Source: Plutella xylostella (taxonomy: Eukaryota > Arthropoda > Insecta > Lepidoptera > Plutellidae). Taken from it: a stretch of DNA of 64,000 bases. The notes under the pieces were generated by a model. It worked only from the letters and a program-made list of their open reading frames with translations. It ran no database searches and was not told the DNA's origin. Shown one piece after another: positions 8,268 to 19,455 of this stretch. The stretch's first letter is position 1, and each line of letters begins with the position of its first letter. The position numbers and the translations under genes are program-made. The stretch spans positions 131,501 to 195,500 of the forward strand of contig NC_063984.1 of the NCBI RefSeq assembly GCF_932276165.1. Reading direction: 5' to 3'.

Positions 8268-9157
8268 TCCATATCGAGTGTACTTACATAAAATATGCCG
8301 TATTATAATTATGACGTATTCATTTAACATTTAGGCATACCAAGGTGTGTCGTACGCCTTAATTTCCCGCGGTTCGTAGCGGGCGCGCGCGTGTAATGTC
8401 GCCTAGTTTTTGTGAACATCATCCTTTTAGCTGCGCCCACTATTAACGGGGCACCTCACAGGTTACAGCTTACATACAGGTCACCCGCATAGAAAATAGT
8501 GAACGAAAAATGCAGTTTAAAAGGTCAGGTATCCTTTGATATTTGCATGATTCTAATAAGAACTACTAAGTATATATTTTTCAAGACAATTTTTTCTGCA
8601 TTATTTAAGCTTTTACCTGTTTTTTATTGGTTTACTGATATTTTGTTCTGGAGTCTTAGATGTTCAGTGTCTGTGTTGTTTGTATTGTAATACTATAATA
8701 GTGTTCTTGATGTTCCTTTTCATAAAAACACTTTGTTTTGTTTGCAGATTTAACATGTACGGTGGAATAAAAACTTCACTTGAAAAAAAAACTCTCTCCA
8801 CTCCGAGCGGTGTATCTCGCCAGCCACTCCGCGCCAACAGCAATCTTTTGACAGCCGAATAAGAAACAAGTAAATATAAATGCAGATTCGCGGCGCCTGT
8901 AGCATGAATATTGCAGCGGCTCCTTGCCGCGCCGAAAATACCACCAGTAAATATATACGATATGAAAATTTAATCTGCTATGATTGCAGCGGCCGCGCCA
9001 GGAATTTATTCATACGGCCACTGCAGCGACGCGGTAATAAGTAAAAACTAACAAAGAAGAGAGGGAGAAATATGAGTGGAGGGCGCCATTAAAACTATAA
9101 ATGTCCGGCGGATAAAAAAACGTTACGGTGCCACGCGTAGCGCGCCGCGAGCCGCGA
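8268..9157. other. Non-coding stretch, no feature supported
   Basis: AT-rich sequence with GC-rich patches at 8370-8400 and 8940-9010. Short open frames have no family resemblance. Confidence 0.45.
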
Positions 9158-9173
9158 CCGCCGCCGCCGCCGC
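9158..9173 (-). repeat. Short (CCG)n tract
   Basis: About five CCG units inside a GC-rich patch (9130-9190). No coding context. Confidence 0.75.
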
Positions 9174-10194
9174 CCGCCCTCACGCTGCTGTGGACTGAGG
9201 CAGTATTTACACGTCAGGGCAAAATTTAATTATTTTCCTACAACTACAATATTAGCATAAATATTATTATGTAACTACTTAGATATATTTTTATCGATAA
9301 ATAATCTCTATTTTTATTGTAGATACTCGTACGTATATCTGGTACCAGGATGACGTAAAAACACTCTTCAAATGTTGAAATTGGTGTTGGAGATGCTATG
9401 ACGTAATAGTACGTGTGTCCAGAATAGTCCGCCGCAGCGGGCGCGGTGCGTGTCGGTGTCTAATTATTGTAGCTGTTATTATTGTCTGCATTTCTTCCGA
9501 GGGCGGACAACAGTGTTGGCTTACAGCCGTTTCCGGCAAAACATGCTACGATTCGGTGGATTTACCTAAAATAATTTTAGCACCACCCTGGTTTTTATTT
9601 GTAAAAAGTGAACATTTTAAACCATTACTAAATTACTTATATGTCTCGAAACTGTTTTTGGAAATGTTCTGTATTTCGTAAAGAAAAAAAATATAAAAAC
9701 TGTTCGCTGTGCGCCCCGCCACCGATAGAGATGAATAAAGATGATACCTACGCGTGTGCACTACGGCCCGCTGTGCGGAATTCTTACATTTTGATCGGCG
9801 GCGATCAGAGGTGAGCGCAGACAGAGGCTTCTGTTACAAAAATCCCTTCCCTCGCCCCGCACCCCACACCCCGCGCCCCGCGCCCCTCGCCGGAAGCCAT
9901 CACCTACCACCTACCTCATATTACGGGGGCACTTCGAATAAGATTCGTGTATGCTGGTTTTTTCACAATATTCAGCTGTATTATACGTATGGTTATGAGT
10001 GGAATCTTTGTTTAAAAAATTTATCTTATAATACTACATAATATTGAAGAACATGCTAATTTTAATTAGAAACTTGGTAAGCACGATATGCATTAAGTTT
10101 AGTTACTGTTTAATGTAGGTAGTTACTTATTTATATGTCTGCATTTAAGTACTTACTGTTTTATTATTGTATAAAAGAGTTTCGTAAATTTACC
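9174..10194. other. Non-coding stretch with a CCCCGC-rich patch
   Basis: Contains a C-rich patch at about 9855-9893 with CCCCGCGCCCCGCGCCCC. An open frame at 9415-9681 starts with a hydrophobic stretch after a basic N-terminus, but it shows no recognised domain or splice sites and was not called. Confidence 0.45.
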
Positions 10195-10425
10195 TTAGTT
10201 CTCCACCAACCAAGGGTTGGCTGGAAGAAATTACTTTTTGGCAATAAGCCCGCCTTTGTGTACTAACTTCTTCTTCATTTGTATTTTGTCTGTGTATGTT
10301 TTTTTTAACTATGCAATAAAGTGTCTGTAAATAAATCAATTAAGAAACGGCGATACGGCTCGCGACCTATTACGTGAGTAGAAAATTAGATGCACAGCGA
10401 AAAGCTGGCACTTCCGACTACACCG
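10195..10425 (+). repeat. LINE/SINE-type 3' end with GGTTGGCTGGAAGA signature
   Basis: The phrases GGTTGGCTGGAAGA, TGGCAATAAGCCCGCCTTTGT and GCAATAAAGTGTCTGTAAAT form a 3' end typical of dispersed lepidopteran repeats, with an AATAAA. The same module in reverse is at about 41697-41850. It is followed at 10337-10425 by the ACGGCTCGCGACCTATTACG repeat that also occurs at 5.9-6.2 kb. Confidence 0.55.
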
Positions 10426-10469
10426 TGACACTATGGACATTGTTGAGCTCTGATCGCATCAGAAGTGAC

Positions 10470-10503
10470 CCCGCCCCCGCCCCCGCCCCGCCCCCGCCCC
10501 GCG
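10470..10503 (-). repeat. (CCCCCG)n minisatellite, potential G-quadruplex on the minus strand
   Basis: Successive CCCCGCC units give at least four G runs of four or more on the minus strand within about 35 bp, which fits a stable quadruplex. No gene was seen next to it. Confidence 0.7.
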
Positions 10504-10595
10504 CGGTCATGGAGGCGCAGCCCCGTGCATCTTTGAGCTGGATATTCTCTTTCCAGCAATAATAACGTTGGCTCGAACAAGTCGTCGAGATTGAG

Positions 10596-10621
10596 CGCCG
10601 CCGCCGCCGCCGCCGCCGCCG
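10596..10621 (-). repeat. (CCG)n microsatellite
   Basis: Eight CCG units followed by GGGCCC-rich sequence. Not in a supported gene. Confidence 0.85.
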
Positions 10622-10803
10622 GGCCCGCCTGACCGGGGCAGTGGGCCCGGGCCAGCAGGGTTATCTACATTCTACATTACGAAAATCTAAGTTTCGAAGA
10701 GCTTTTTGCGCCTACCACGTTATTGCCTCGATGTATTAAACGTGCCATTGCTCTCTTTCGTAATTTTTAGAGCGGCTCTCTGAATACATAGATGTAGCCT
10801 TAA

Positions 10804-11210
10804 TACGATATAATGTATGTGTTACTGCCTCTGTGGTCTAGTGGTAGAAGCTTCGCTTCATGACCCAGAGGTCCCGGGTTCGATTCCCGGGTGGGACCAT
10901 CAATTTGTGTTTCTAAATTGTGGTTCTAAGTTTGGTTAGGACATAGAAGGCTGATCACCTGATGTCCGAAACAGTGAAACGATCCATGCTGTCGGATGGG
11001 CATGTAAAGCAGTCGGTCCTGCGCCTAGCTCTCTCCAGTCGTGTCGGTCAATCCGTCCCATTGGGCTATGAGAGTGATGGAACAGAGAGTGCTCCTGTGT
11101 ACTGCGCACACACTTGGGCACTATAATCCACTCCTGCGTAGATGGCTGATCTCAAATGAGATTGGCCGCCGTGGTCGAAATTCGGCTAGGAGGACATTAC
11201 GATATAATGT
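10804..11210 (+). mobile_element. tRNA-derived SINE with 13-bp target-site duplication
   Basis: Direct copies of TACGATATAATGT at 10804-10816 and 11198-11210 flank a 381-bp insert (10817-11197). The head looks like a tRNA: A box TGGTCTAGTGG at 10834-10844 and B box GGTTCGATTCC at 10877-10887. The acceptor arms do not pair, so it is not a working tRNA gene. The body has phrases such as TCGGTCCTGCGCCTAGCTCT and GGGCTATGAGAGTGATGG that I know from a widespread lepidopteran SINE family. There is no poly(A) tail; it ends AGGACAT. Transcription would be by Pol III from the internal boxes. The intact duplication suggests a moderately recent insertion. Confidence 0.9.
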
Positions 11211-11603
11211 TAATAATGACTGTAGTGAAGTCACCAGTGTAAAGTGTCATAACCATAACAGTTGATCAATGAATAAAAATCATAGAACAACGCGGACTCG
11301 ACCATTCATACTCAATGATAAAAATTAACAAAAATTACTGAGCATTGTGTGATGTGTCATTTAGCGTCTTCAGAAACTAGAATAAAAGTGATGATAATCA
11401 AATGAAGTGGGTGCACAGCGGCGGTCCGGCGCGCCGCGGCCGCGTGTTCGTATCAGGTGGCCGGGATTATGGAAATACGATATTATTTGCGATACAATGC
11501 TACAATCGCATGAAGCTTTATGCTGTATTTTCATACAAATCGTATGCAATTTTTTCTGCAGCATCAAAGAAATATTACTTCCTCCTGCTAGCTTCGATCT
11601 ACA

Positions 11604-11640
11604 GAGTGTTGCAAAAAGGGTAAACTAAGCCGAAAGGCTG
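11604..11640 (+). mobile_element. Solo end of the TATACAGGGTG foldback family
   Basis: ACAGAGTGTTGCAAAAAGGG followed by TAAACTAAGCCGAAA matches the outer arm of the 273-bp foldback at 3858-4130. No matching second arm is nearby, so this is a truncated copy. Confidence 0.7.
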
Positions 11641-12352
11641 AATAAATAGTTCTTGGCCACAACCTACGACATACCCAACGAAAGTTTATCGGACATACCT
11701 ACTTACCTATTTAAAATAACTCGAGCTAAGTGAAATGTTTAATTTCATTTCTAAAAGATATTCCACGCGTGTGTAGTTGTAAATTCGTACATACGTATCG
11801 TTATGCCTAGTTAGCTATGTAAAGTACATTATTAGTAGTGTAGTGTGGCGGAGTGGTGCGGAGTAGAGCGGGGCGGGGCGGCGGCGGAGCGGAGCGGGGT
11901 GGGAGCGGAGGGCCCACCGCCGGCATCTCACTACTGAGGAAATTACCAATTCAAATATCTCCGGCTTCTGTAGATGTGTCCTGGGTTAATTATGAATATT
12001 TAAATACCTAATTTATTAAGTATTTTTTTATATTAAATACACTGGTGTGAGTGAACATAGTGAGAAAATAAGGTATTAAGTAAGTTTGCTATTATGATAG
12101 TATTGGCTACACATAAAATTTCACATTAAATACAAATAACTTACGGTAACAGATTCTATCGCCCCAGGCATCGTTTCCCACTGGACTTATACTCCATTTT
12201 GTATTTTAACGGCTTTAAAATAAAACATATTTCAGCACGTTCCAATAGTCACACTACCCACCTGTAAGTACTTTGTGAACTCCGACGCAAATGTATGCTT
12301 ATGCGGCGGTAATAAGAAGTGCAGTAGCGTGCACGGGGCGGGCGCAGGCTGC
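11641..12352. other. Non-coding stretch with a GCGGAGCGG-rich patch
   Basis: A GC-rich patch at 11846-11905 is built of GCGGAG/GGGGCGG words. The rest is AT-rich. No gene is supported. Confidence 0.45.
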
Positions 12353-12376
12353 AGCGGCGGCGGCGGCGGCGGCGGC
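12353..12376 (+). repeat. (CGG)n microsatellite
   Basis: About seven uninterrupted CGG units. The reverse strand reads as poly-proline in a short open frame that has no other support. Confidence 0.85.
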
Positions 12377-12645
12377 TGGGTTCGCGGGAAGTTATTATCT
12401 GGAGGAAATGAGGTAGTGTGCGGCTCTTCTTCCTCTGTGAGGTATTTTCTAATTATTGAGTCGCGGCGAGCGCCGGCTATCGACACTAAATGGCCCGCGT
12501 TATGTTATTAAATTAACTAGCAATACATTTTGTAATTTATGACCTAAAATGCTATACTATTACTTACTTCATATAACAACAAAACACGAAATCAGCCACA
12601 ATAGTCGTCACTGGACTTAGGTTAGGAACTACTTTAGGAACAGCT

Positions 12646-14246
12646 ACGTCAATCGAACCTGTAACACCAGACGCTACAGACCCGAGAGCTGATCCAAGTG
12701 AGCGCTTCGACGAGGATGGCATACCTCCGATTACAGAAGCCGAAATAGACTATGCCCTGGGATCAATGAAACGAGGAAAAGCGTGTGGTGAAGATGGAGT
12801 CTATATGGAAATGCTTCTAGCTGGTGGACTTCCCTTACTGAGAATGCTAGCTAAACTCTTCAACGAAGTGCTTAAAAACGCAATAGCACCAAAAGCGTGG
12901 AAAAATGCTATAGTCACGATCCTTCACAAAAAAGGGGACAAGACCAAATTACCCAATTACCGCCCAATAAGCCTACTCTCTCAGGTCTATAAATTGTTTG
13001 CCAAGGTCCTGTGCAACCGACTGAACCACTGCTTAGACGACTACCAGCCCGTCGAACAAGCCGGCTTCCGGAGTCGATACTCGACTATTGACCACATTCA
13101 TGCAGTCAGACAGCTGATGGAGAAATGCAAAGAGTACAACCGGCCCCAGTGTCTTGCCTTTGTAGATTATGAAAAGGCATTCGACACAGGCGAGCACTGG
13201 GCCGTCTTCCATGCTCTCCATCGCTGCAACATTGACAAGCGATATGTGGATGTACTCCGGAAGCTGTACAAAGAGGCAACAATGCAGGTGCGCATGCATA
13301 GTCTAACTGACCTTGTGTCAATTAACCGAGGCGTGCGTCAAGGAGACACTCTCTCTCCCAAGCTCTTTACAAATGTTTTAGAAGACGCACTAAAGACTTT
13401 AAACTGGGACGAGAGAGGTGTTAATATCAACGGCACTAACATGTCACACCTGCGTTTTGCCAACGACCTTATTGTCCTAGCTGAGAACGTTGCTGATCTC
13501 CAAGAGATGCTTGAAGAATTGCATGTAGCGTCTCTGCGCGTCGGTCTGAAGATGAACATGTCCAAGACCAAGATCATGACCAGTTGTCCTACAGCCGTAC
13601 CTAACATAACAGTAGGCAACAGCTCAGTAGAAGTTGTGGACAAGTACATATATCTTGGACAATGTTTATCTTTTGACAAAGACTCGCAGACAAAGGAGAT
13701 CGCTAGACGAATTCAGCTAGGGTGGGCTGCCTTTGGTAACCTAGCAGATGCTTTAAATCTTGCCTGCCACAGTGCCTGAAGACCAAGGTTTTCAACCAGT
13801 GTGTGCTGCCTACCCTCACTTATGGTGCCGAAACATGGACGCTCACAAAGACATGCATGCACAAAATTAAAGTAGCACAACGAGCCATGGAACGCACCAT
13901 GCTAGGCATCTCGCTAGTGGACCGTATCCCGAACGTAGAAATTCGACGCAGGACAAAGGTTGAAGACGTTGGGAGACGGATCACGAAGCTGAAGTGGAGA
14001 TGGGCAGGGCATCTGGCAAGGCGGCAAGACGGCAGATGGACCAAGGCAGTGTCGGAGTGGTGGCCAAGGGAGGGACGGCGATCAGTCGGTAGACCGCCGA
14101 CCCGTTGGTCCGATGACATTAGGAGAGTGACTGGACCAAACTGGATGAGTGTAGCACAGGACCGTGGGACTTGGCATAACATGGAGGAGGCCTATATCCT
14201 GCAGTGGGTTGACATAGGCTGATGATGATGATGATGACGTCAATCG
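12646..14246 (+). pseudogene. 5'-truncated RTE-type LINE, frameshifted, with 10-bp target-site duplication
   Basis: Direct copies of ACGTCAATCG at 12646-12655 and 14237-14246 bound an insert of 1581 bp. One frame, open from before the insert to 13779, encodes the RT: K-R-G-K-A-C-G-E-D-G, N-Y-R-P-I-S-L-L-S, A-F-V-D-Y-E-K-A-F-D-T, R-G-V-R-Q-G-D-T-L-S-P, then F-A-N-D where active enzymes have F-A-D-D. A frameshift near 13765 moves the C-terminal part to the frame ending at 14222 (V-L-P-T-L-T-Y-G-A-E-T-W to the final Q-W-V-D-I-G). A GATGAT tail follows. Motif order fits the RTE clade, whose endonuclease domain is missing here. The Asp-to-Asn change in the metal-binding box and the frameshift make it dead. 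Sister fragments: 4143-4332, 6218-6705 and 38655-38980. Confidence 0.9.
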
Positions 14247-14261
14247 GCCTACGACGCGCCA

Positions 14262-14308
14262 TAGCACTTGCTCGTAGCACTTGCTCGTAGCACTTCCTCG
14301 TAGCACGG
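14262..14308 (+). repeat. 13-bp tandem repeat, TAGCACTTGCTCG x3.3
   Basis: Units at 14262, 14275 and 14288, the third with one change, then a partial TAGCACGGGG. It lies just outside the RTE target duplication, so it was part of the target DNA. It resembles the CGTAGC-rich patch at 378-450. Confidence 0.8.
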
Positions 14309-14942
14309 GGAGCGTAGCGCCGACTGCGACGTGGCCAATAGCATGAGTAGCATGACGCACGACCGCAGTCCCTTTTTGAAAAAAGAGGGGTGCTATAAAT
14401 TTAACATGCCTGCCTATAATATATTAACCTCAGTGTTCTTAGTCATGTTTCATGAAAATCGATTAAGCAGTTCAAAAGTTATGCGACTTCAATGTCGGGG
14501 GTTTTTAACGTCGGTTAGGTTCAAGGTTTTCTCTGAACTGATAAATATTTTTTTTTGCAACATCCTAGATGAAAATAGACCTTGAAATTGTCTAAAGTGG
14601 AAATCCTTTATTTCACTCAACAAAATAATATAAAGTACCTCCCCTCCCTCCTGCCACACACGTAAACGCAAAATTCAAAAGCAGCTCACCTGACTGCGCG
14701 ACAATAAATGGCCACACTAATTTTAATGACGAAGGTTTGTTGAACAAAGGCTCTTTACAGGGAATGACTTTTATTCGCCTCAACTCATTTTTACAAGGCT
14801 TGTATTTATAAAGGCTTTCAGACATTTTCAATAAACACCTATCTATTTCCACTCGGAATATTTGACGTGGGTCAAATTGAATCTTTCATTATTTCAATTT
14901 ATATAATTTTGTTTCGAACAATACAGCTGGAGTGGAGCCGGA
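14309..14942. other. Non-coding stretch, no feature supported
   Basis: AT-rich with no recognised motif. Short open frames on both strands lack support. Confidence 0.45.
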
Positions 14943-14963
14943 GCGGCGGCGGCGGCGGCGGCG
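14943..14963 (+). repeat. (GCG)n microsatellite
   Basis: Seven uninterrupted GCG units in otherwise AT-rich flanks. Confidence 0.85.
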
Positions 14964-17567
14964 ACGCGCCTGCTTGTGACGGATATTCCATAAGTACTTA
15001 CCTAAATTTAATAAAATTTGTATTTTTTCAAGCTAGGTATATTCATTATTATTATTATTATCTTGATGGCAATTTAATATCTGATATCACCTTCAAATCG
15101 ATAGTCTGAAAAAAAGTGATGAAGGAGCAGATGTTACCCTCTGCATGTGAGTGAAATATTCTCAACGGCCAGTTCGTGAACATGCCTCCCCCGCGCCCCC
15201 GCCCGCCCCACACACCCCGCGCGCCGCGTCGAAGTTTGCACAATCCCGACAACTTCTCCTGGAGCCACGATTATTTTGTCTTTGCTAAGAACTTCGATTG
15301 CCTCGCTCTTATCTAGCTTATTTATGGCTTCAGTGACTTTTAACTGCAATTTCACCTGTGTTGCTCCGGACGCCGTCGCTGCCAGTGGCTCAGTGGGAAC
15401 GAGCCGCTTCTATGAAGAAACATTAACGCCAACAATGATATTATGAATATATTCAAAGTGTCAACTACCTTTGTATGTTGCTTTATTAAAATTACGGCCC
15501 GTCTCACCATCGTGTTAGCTACATATCAACATAGCCATTGTTTTAAAAATATACTTGACCTAATGTTTCTACGAGTACCTGCTCCTGGTGACCCGTGGTC
15601 CGCCGCCACTGCCGCTGACGGTGACGTCACTGGCCCGCCGCCACTGCCGCCCGCTGCTCTGTGTGCGGCTAATAGACACAATTTGTGGGCCGAGTGGGCA
15701 TGCAAGTTGCGCCGGCCGCGGGCAGTCCAACCCGAGCCCTGTGTTTATTGCTGATTCCCGTCGATTGCCGACTTTGCTCAGCTAGCTGTGTATGTGTATG
15801 AAAACATCGATGAATTATTGTATTCTATAGTACCTATACCTACAGCTACAACTACCCAAGATGGTATCGTTAATTTATTAATAAGTAGGCACTAAAGCTC
15901 AGGCGAGGCAGGTCTCTACAGCCGTAGCGTCATGGAGGATGAGTTTAGTGGACTCCTTATAGCATCTCGTTCACTACCTTTATACTTAACCGATTCATTT
16001 ACAAAATGTAGTATGTGTACTGATACTGAACAATAAGTTTATTGACATAATAAATAATATCCAAACACATTTTAAAATAATAAGTATTGTAAGCATGATG
16101 AAAATATCAAGTAGGTGAGGTAGGTACCTACATTTAAAGTACGTGTGACCTTTAAAATAAAATTCGTATGAGTATATTCTATACGGCAACTGAAAAGTTT
16201 ATAGATATTAAAGAAAATTGTAATTGTTCACTATAGTGAAAAATTAATATGCTAGATACTTAAGCTTCGTTCCTACCTCCAGCAGCAGCGTTATTAATTA
16301 AAGTCTAGGTGTAAATATTGACGCGGAGGTTTCTTTGAGCGGCGCGGGGCGGAGCGGCGCGGGGCGGAGCGCGCCGGCAAAGGCTAGCTAGTACTTAGTT
16401 TGAATTGTTCACCTCGTTTATATCATGTTCTTCCAGTAAGGTTTGTAATGTGCAATCTTGGTAACTTTCAGTCCGTCCGATGCTGAACAGAGACCTGATC
16501 CAAGGAGCTCCCCAACTACCTATCTTCATGTTTCCTCATCCAGCCGCGCCCGCCGCCGGTCGCTGGTGCCAGAGTCCGAGACCGAGTGGAGATCCTCGCG
16601 ATACGTTAAATATAAAAGTAACGAACACTTGTGATCGGAACACAGTGAATCGATGAGTTAGTATAGTTAAATTAAGAAGTGTCTGGTATGATAGAGATTA
16701 GTATTTCTTCACCAATAATAAATCGGTACCTAAATAACGAATCACATAATAAATGCTTATTAAAATAAATGAATTTGGTTGCCGCGACAAGAGCATAATG
16801 TGCTCTCGAGGCAGGTCTGGCGGCGCTCCGCAAGGGTCGCTCCTTGCGCCGTTCGTTTAGTATTTACCCCGTCGTGGTGACGTCACGGCCCGCGCCCGCG
16901 CCTAATGAACTAGCCCGTCCACTTCTCGTCAGCTCTGACAAAGCTCTTTAAAAAACTTCCAGCTCGGTCACGCAAATTGCTGCGGCCCACAAATTGGTTG
17001 AATTGCCTCACCTTCCCCTTTCGACCAACTTTGTAAGTTAGGCTCAAGCGCCTGGGGCAAAGCTACACTTATATTTTTATGCTTCCTGTTTTATTTGATT
17101 GCTTTTACCATTTATTTTTACTCGTATAGACTAGTAAAATAAATGACCGAATTACTGTTCATTTTTATTCTCCCACATGTTACCCAGAACAAAATCCCTT
17201 TACGAGTAAACCATGAATATATGAACAGCTGTAAAGGAGCTATTAAATCAATTTCCGTGATATTTGGTGTAAGTTGCACAGTGTCGTATGAATGATGCAG
17301 GCGGGATCACTCGCTGTACTCATTAATGAGTCTGTGTGTACTCGCCTGTCTCCGCAGCACGGCCGGGGGCCACTCCAACTTTACGTTTTTGCGCCATCCG
17401 CGACTTTGTTACGTCGTATTAAAAAGGTTGATGACATAGCAGCTCTCCGATATCAGATATAGCTTTTGAAATGCTGCGACCTACTTGCATGCACATTATT
17501 GTCCCCCGGATCATATATTTTTCTTTCAGCTTAACATATAGGTAATATACTTATATTAATCAGATAT
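14964..17567. other. Non-coding stretch with GC patches and two lone CRE octamers
   Basis: GC-rich patches lie at 15180-15235, 15595-15740, 16340-16375 (GCGGCGCGGGGCGGA repeated twice) and 16805-16910. TGACGTCA palindromes occur at 15622-15629 and 16878-16885. No open frame here shows a domain or convincing splice sites. Some of the GC patches could be CpG-rich promoters or short exons of an unrecognised gene. Confidence 0.4.
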
Positions 17568-18012
17568 TTACAGGAGAGGGCGCCACCGTCGCTCAATACA
17601 GTCTACTTAGAGAGATACGATTTTTCGAAAATTTAATAAAAATAGACACAACTACTAAAATATGTTCAAAGTAACATTAAAACCTACGTACAGTCATAAA
17701 TGACCTGCAAAAGTGTTATCTAAGTGATTAAACGACTATAAAATAATTAAATAACATAGTATATCATAACAAACTAAAGTGCATAAATAAAGTGTTTATA
17801 AATACTAAAACATGTGAATATAAAACTAATTATCAAGTTAAAATAAATGTGAAACAATTAAGTGATTATCAAGTGGTTTCTGTGATAGTGAATTAACAAT
17901 CATTTAACTTGCATCATTGTGTCGATATCACTTGACCAAAGTCCACTAACGGTTAAATTGAAAACAAAAAGAAAACGTTGAACAAGATCACCTATTTCAA
18001 TATGCCCTCTAA

Positions 18013-18085
18013 CTGAGGAGTAGCCCAGTCGGATAAGACTCCGACTCGCCATCCGAGAGGCTCGGGTTCGATCCCGTCGCACGAT
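18013..18085 (+). promoter_or_regulatory. tRNA-like segment with A and B boxes in the LINE 5' UTR
   Basis: TAGCCCAGTCGG (18021-18032) matches the Pol III A box, and GGTTCGATCCC about 33 bp further on matches the B box. The T arm has only a 4-bp stem with a 6-nt loop, and the anticodon and acceptor arms pair poorly, so this is not a working tRNA gene. It lies 160-230 bp upstream of ORF1 of the retrotransposon. It could be an internal Pol III promoter, a captured tRNA or SINE head, or chance similarity. Confidence 0.5.
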
Positions 18086-18243
18086 GATTCTTTTGTAATT
18101 TATTTATGATCGAAATCAACGAATACCACGTTAAAATCAGAAATAAACTAAAAAGACGAATTAAACTGCCTTATTAAGATTGTTCTAAGCAGTACCAATA
18201 TTACACTATAGGTGGCACCAGGTGCAGGTGCACCAATTTAAAA

Positions 18244-19455
18244 ATGGAAAATGAGAATATAACTACACGAAGACGTACCAAAAGATTGAGCTTCTCAGAA
18301 AACGAATCCTTATTGGACATATCCTATCAAAGTCTTCCTAACTTGATAGAGGACAAACAGTACACACTAGAACTACAAAATGAGCTTGAAAAATTAACAC
18401 TAGAGTTGAATGTTGCAAATAACGAAATCGATAATCTCAACAGCGAAAACGTTGCTCTTAAACAGAAACTAATAGATTGTGAAACTACTATAAAAAGGTA
18501 TAAAACAGTGTGCCATTCTCCAGGACCATCCTCTAAATGCTCCACACCTTTAAAGTTTTGCTCCCCGCAATTTAGGAAACAAATTGCAACTACCACAAAA
18601 ATGGGAATACCAAAAACATCACCAAATCAACTTAGTAACAATGCACTTATGGAATTGTATCGCAAAAGTACAGAATCCCAGCTACCAGCTTTCATCAACG
18701 AGAACAAAAAATCTCGAACATACAATTGCAGCAAAAGGTATCCAGACGTCGCTAGTATCGTAGACATAACGAGCCCAAACACATCGGAGCATATCCCGGC
18801 AAATATTTTACAAAACCAAACATATCACAGTGGTGACAAGACAAAACAGTCTCCCAATTCGCTAGATAAGCGAAAAATATTTTTGTTCGCTGACGAAAAA
18901 GGGAGACATATGCGAAAAATCTTACAACAGCTAGTAGGGAATAATTATATAGTATGTTCTATGATAAAACAAAATGCTAACATGGAACAGGTTTTGATGT
19001 CTTGTGTATCACAATGTAAAAATTTAACTAAATCTGACTATGTAATTATTCTAGCAGGATCACACGACTCCAACATCAGATCCCTAGAGTCAAATCTAAG
19101 GCATTCATTATCCTTACTTACACATACTAACGTGATAGTGGGTAATGTATGCAGGAATATGTGCATAGATGAATACAGTCTCAATACAGTACTTCACCAA
19201 ATATGTTGTCTGTTTGATAATGTTATGTATGCTGATCTGATTGATTATCACAGCGAAAACCCAAAAATGTTTCACCGTATTCACGCATGTAGGCTTCTCC
19301 TTCGACAAACGTTAAAAATAGAATATATGAACAAATTTATAATGTATAAGAAAAAACAGGAGAGTTTATATTCTAGCAGTGTATGTACACAAACAAATAT
19401 TGTAAACTATCATTCGGCCAGTACTCAAACAAGTGAAGATTTTTTTCGCTGTTGA
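18244..19455 (+). CDS. LINE ORF1 protein: coiled coil plus esterase-like domain
   Basis: 403 residues from an ATG in a good context (AAAATGG). Residues about 36-85 are heptad-like, rich in Leu/Glu/Asn, and read as a coiled coil that would let the protein multimerise. Residues 90-205 are low-complexity, Ser/Pro/Asn-rich. From about 210 a globular part follows: K-I-F-L-F-A-D-E, then D-Y-V-I-I-L-A-G-S-H-D at about 265-275, and F-H-R-I-H-A-C near the end. The order of these blocks recalls the SGNH-hydrolase (esterase-like) domain known in ORF1 of CR1-type LINEs, though the usual G-D-S and catalytic blocks are poorly kept. No zinc knuckle was seen. Its likely role is as the RNA-binding chaperone of the element. 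The last 23 bases overlap ORF2, and the stop is at 19453-19455. Confidence 0.75.
   Translation: MENENITTRRRTKRLSFSENESLLDISYQSLPNLIEDKQYTLELQNELEKLTLELNVANNEIDNLNSENVALKQKLIDCETTIKRYKTVCHSPGPSSKCSTPLKFCSPQFRKQIATTTKMGIPKTSPNQLSNNALMELYRKSTESQLPAFINENKKSRTYNCSKRYPDVASIVDITSPNTSEHIPANILQNQTYHSGDKTKQSPNSLDKRKIFLFADEKGRHMRKILQQLVGNNYIVCSMIKQNANMEQVLMSCVSQCKNLTKSDYVIILAGSHDSNIRSLESNLRHSLSLLTHTNVIVGNVCRNMCIDEYSLNTVLHQICCLFDNVMYADLIDYHSENPKMFHRIHACRLLLRQTLKIEYMNKFIMYKKKQESLYSSSVCTQTNIVNYHSASTQTSEDFFRC

Noticed and set aside
10817..10899. Functional tRNA gene
   Set aside because: A and B boxes match, but the acceptor strands do not pair, and the segment is the head of a SINE bounded by target-site duplications.
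14235..14242. TGACGTCA as a regulatory CRE
   Set aside because: It arises from the RTE tail (TGATG) meeting the target duplication ACGTCAATCG, so it is an insertion by-product.
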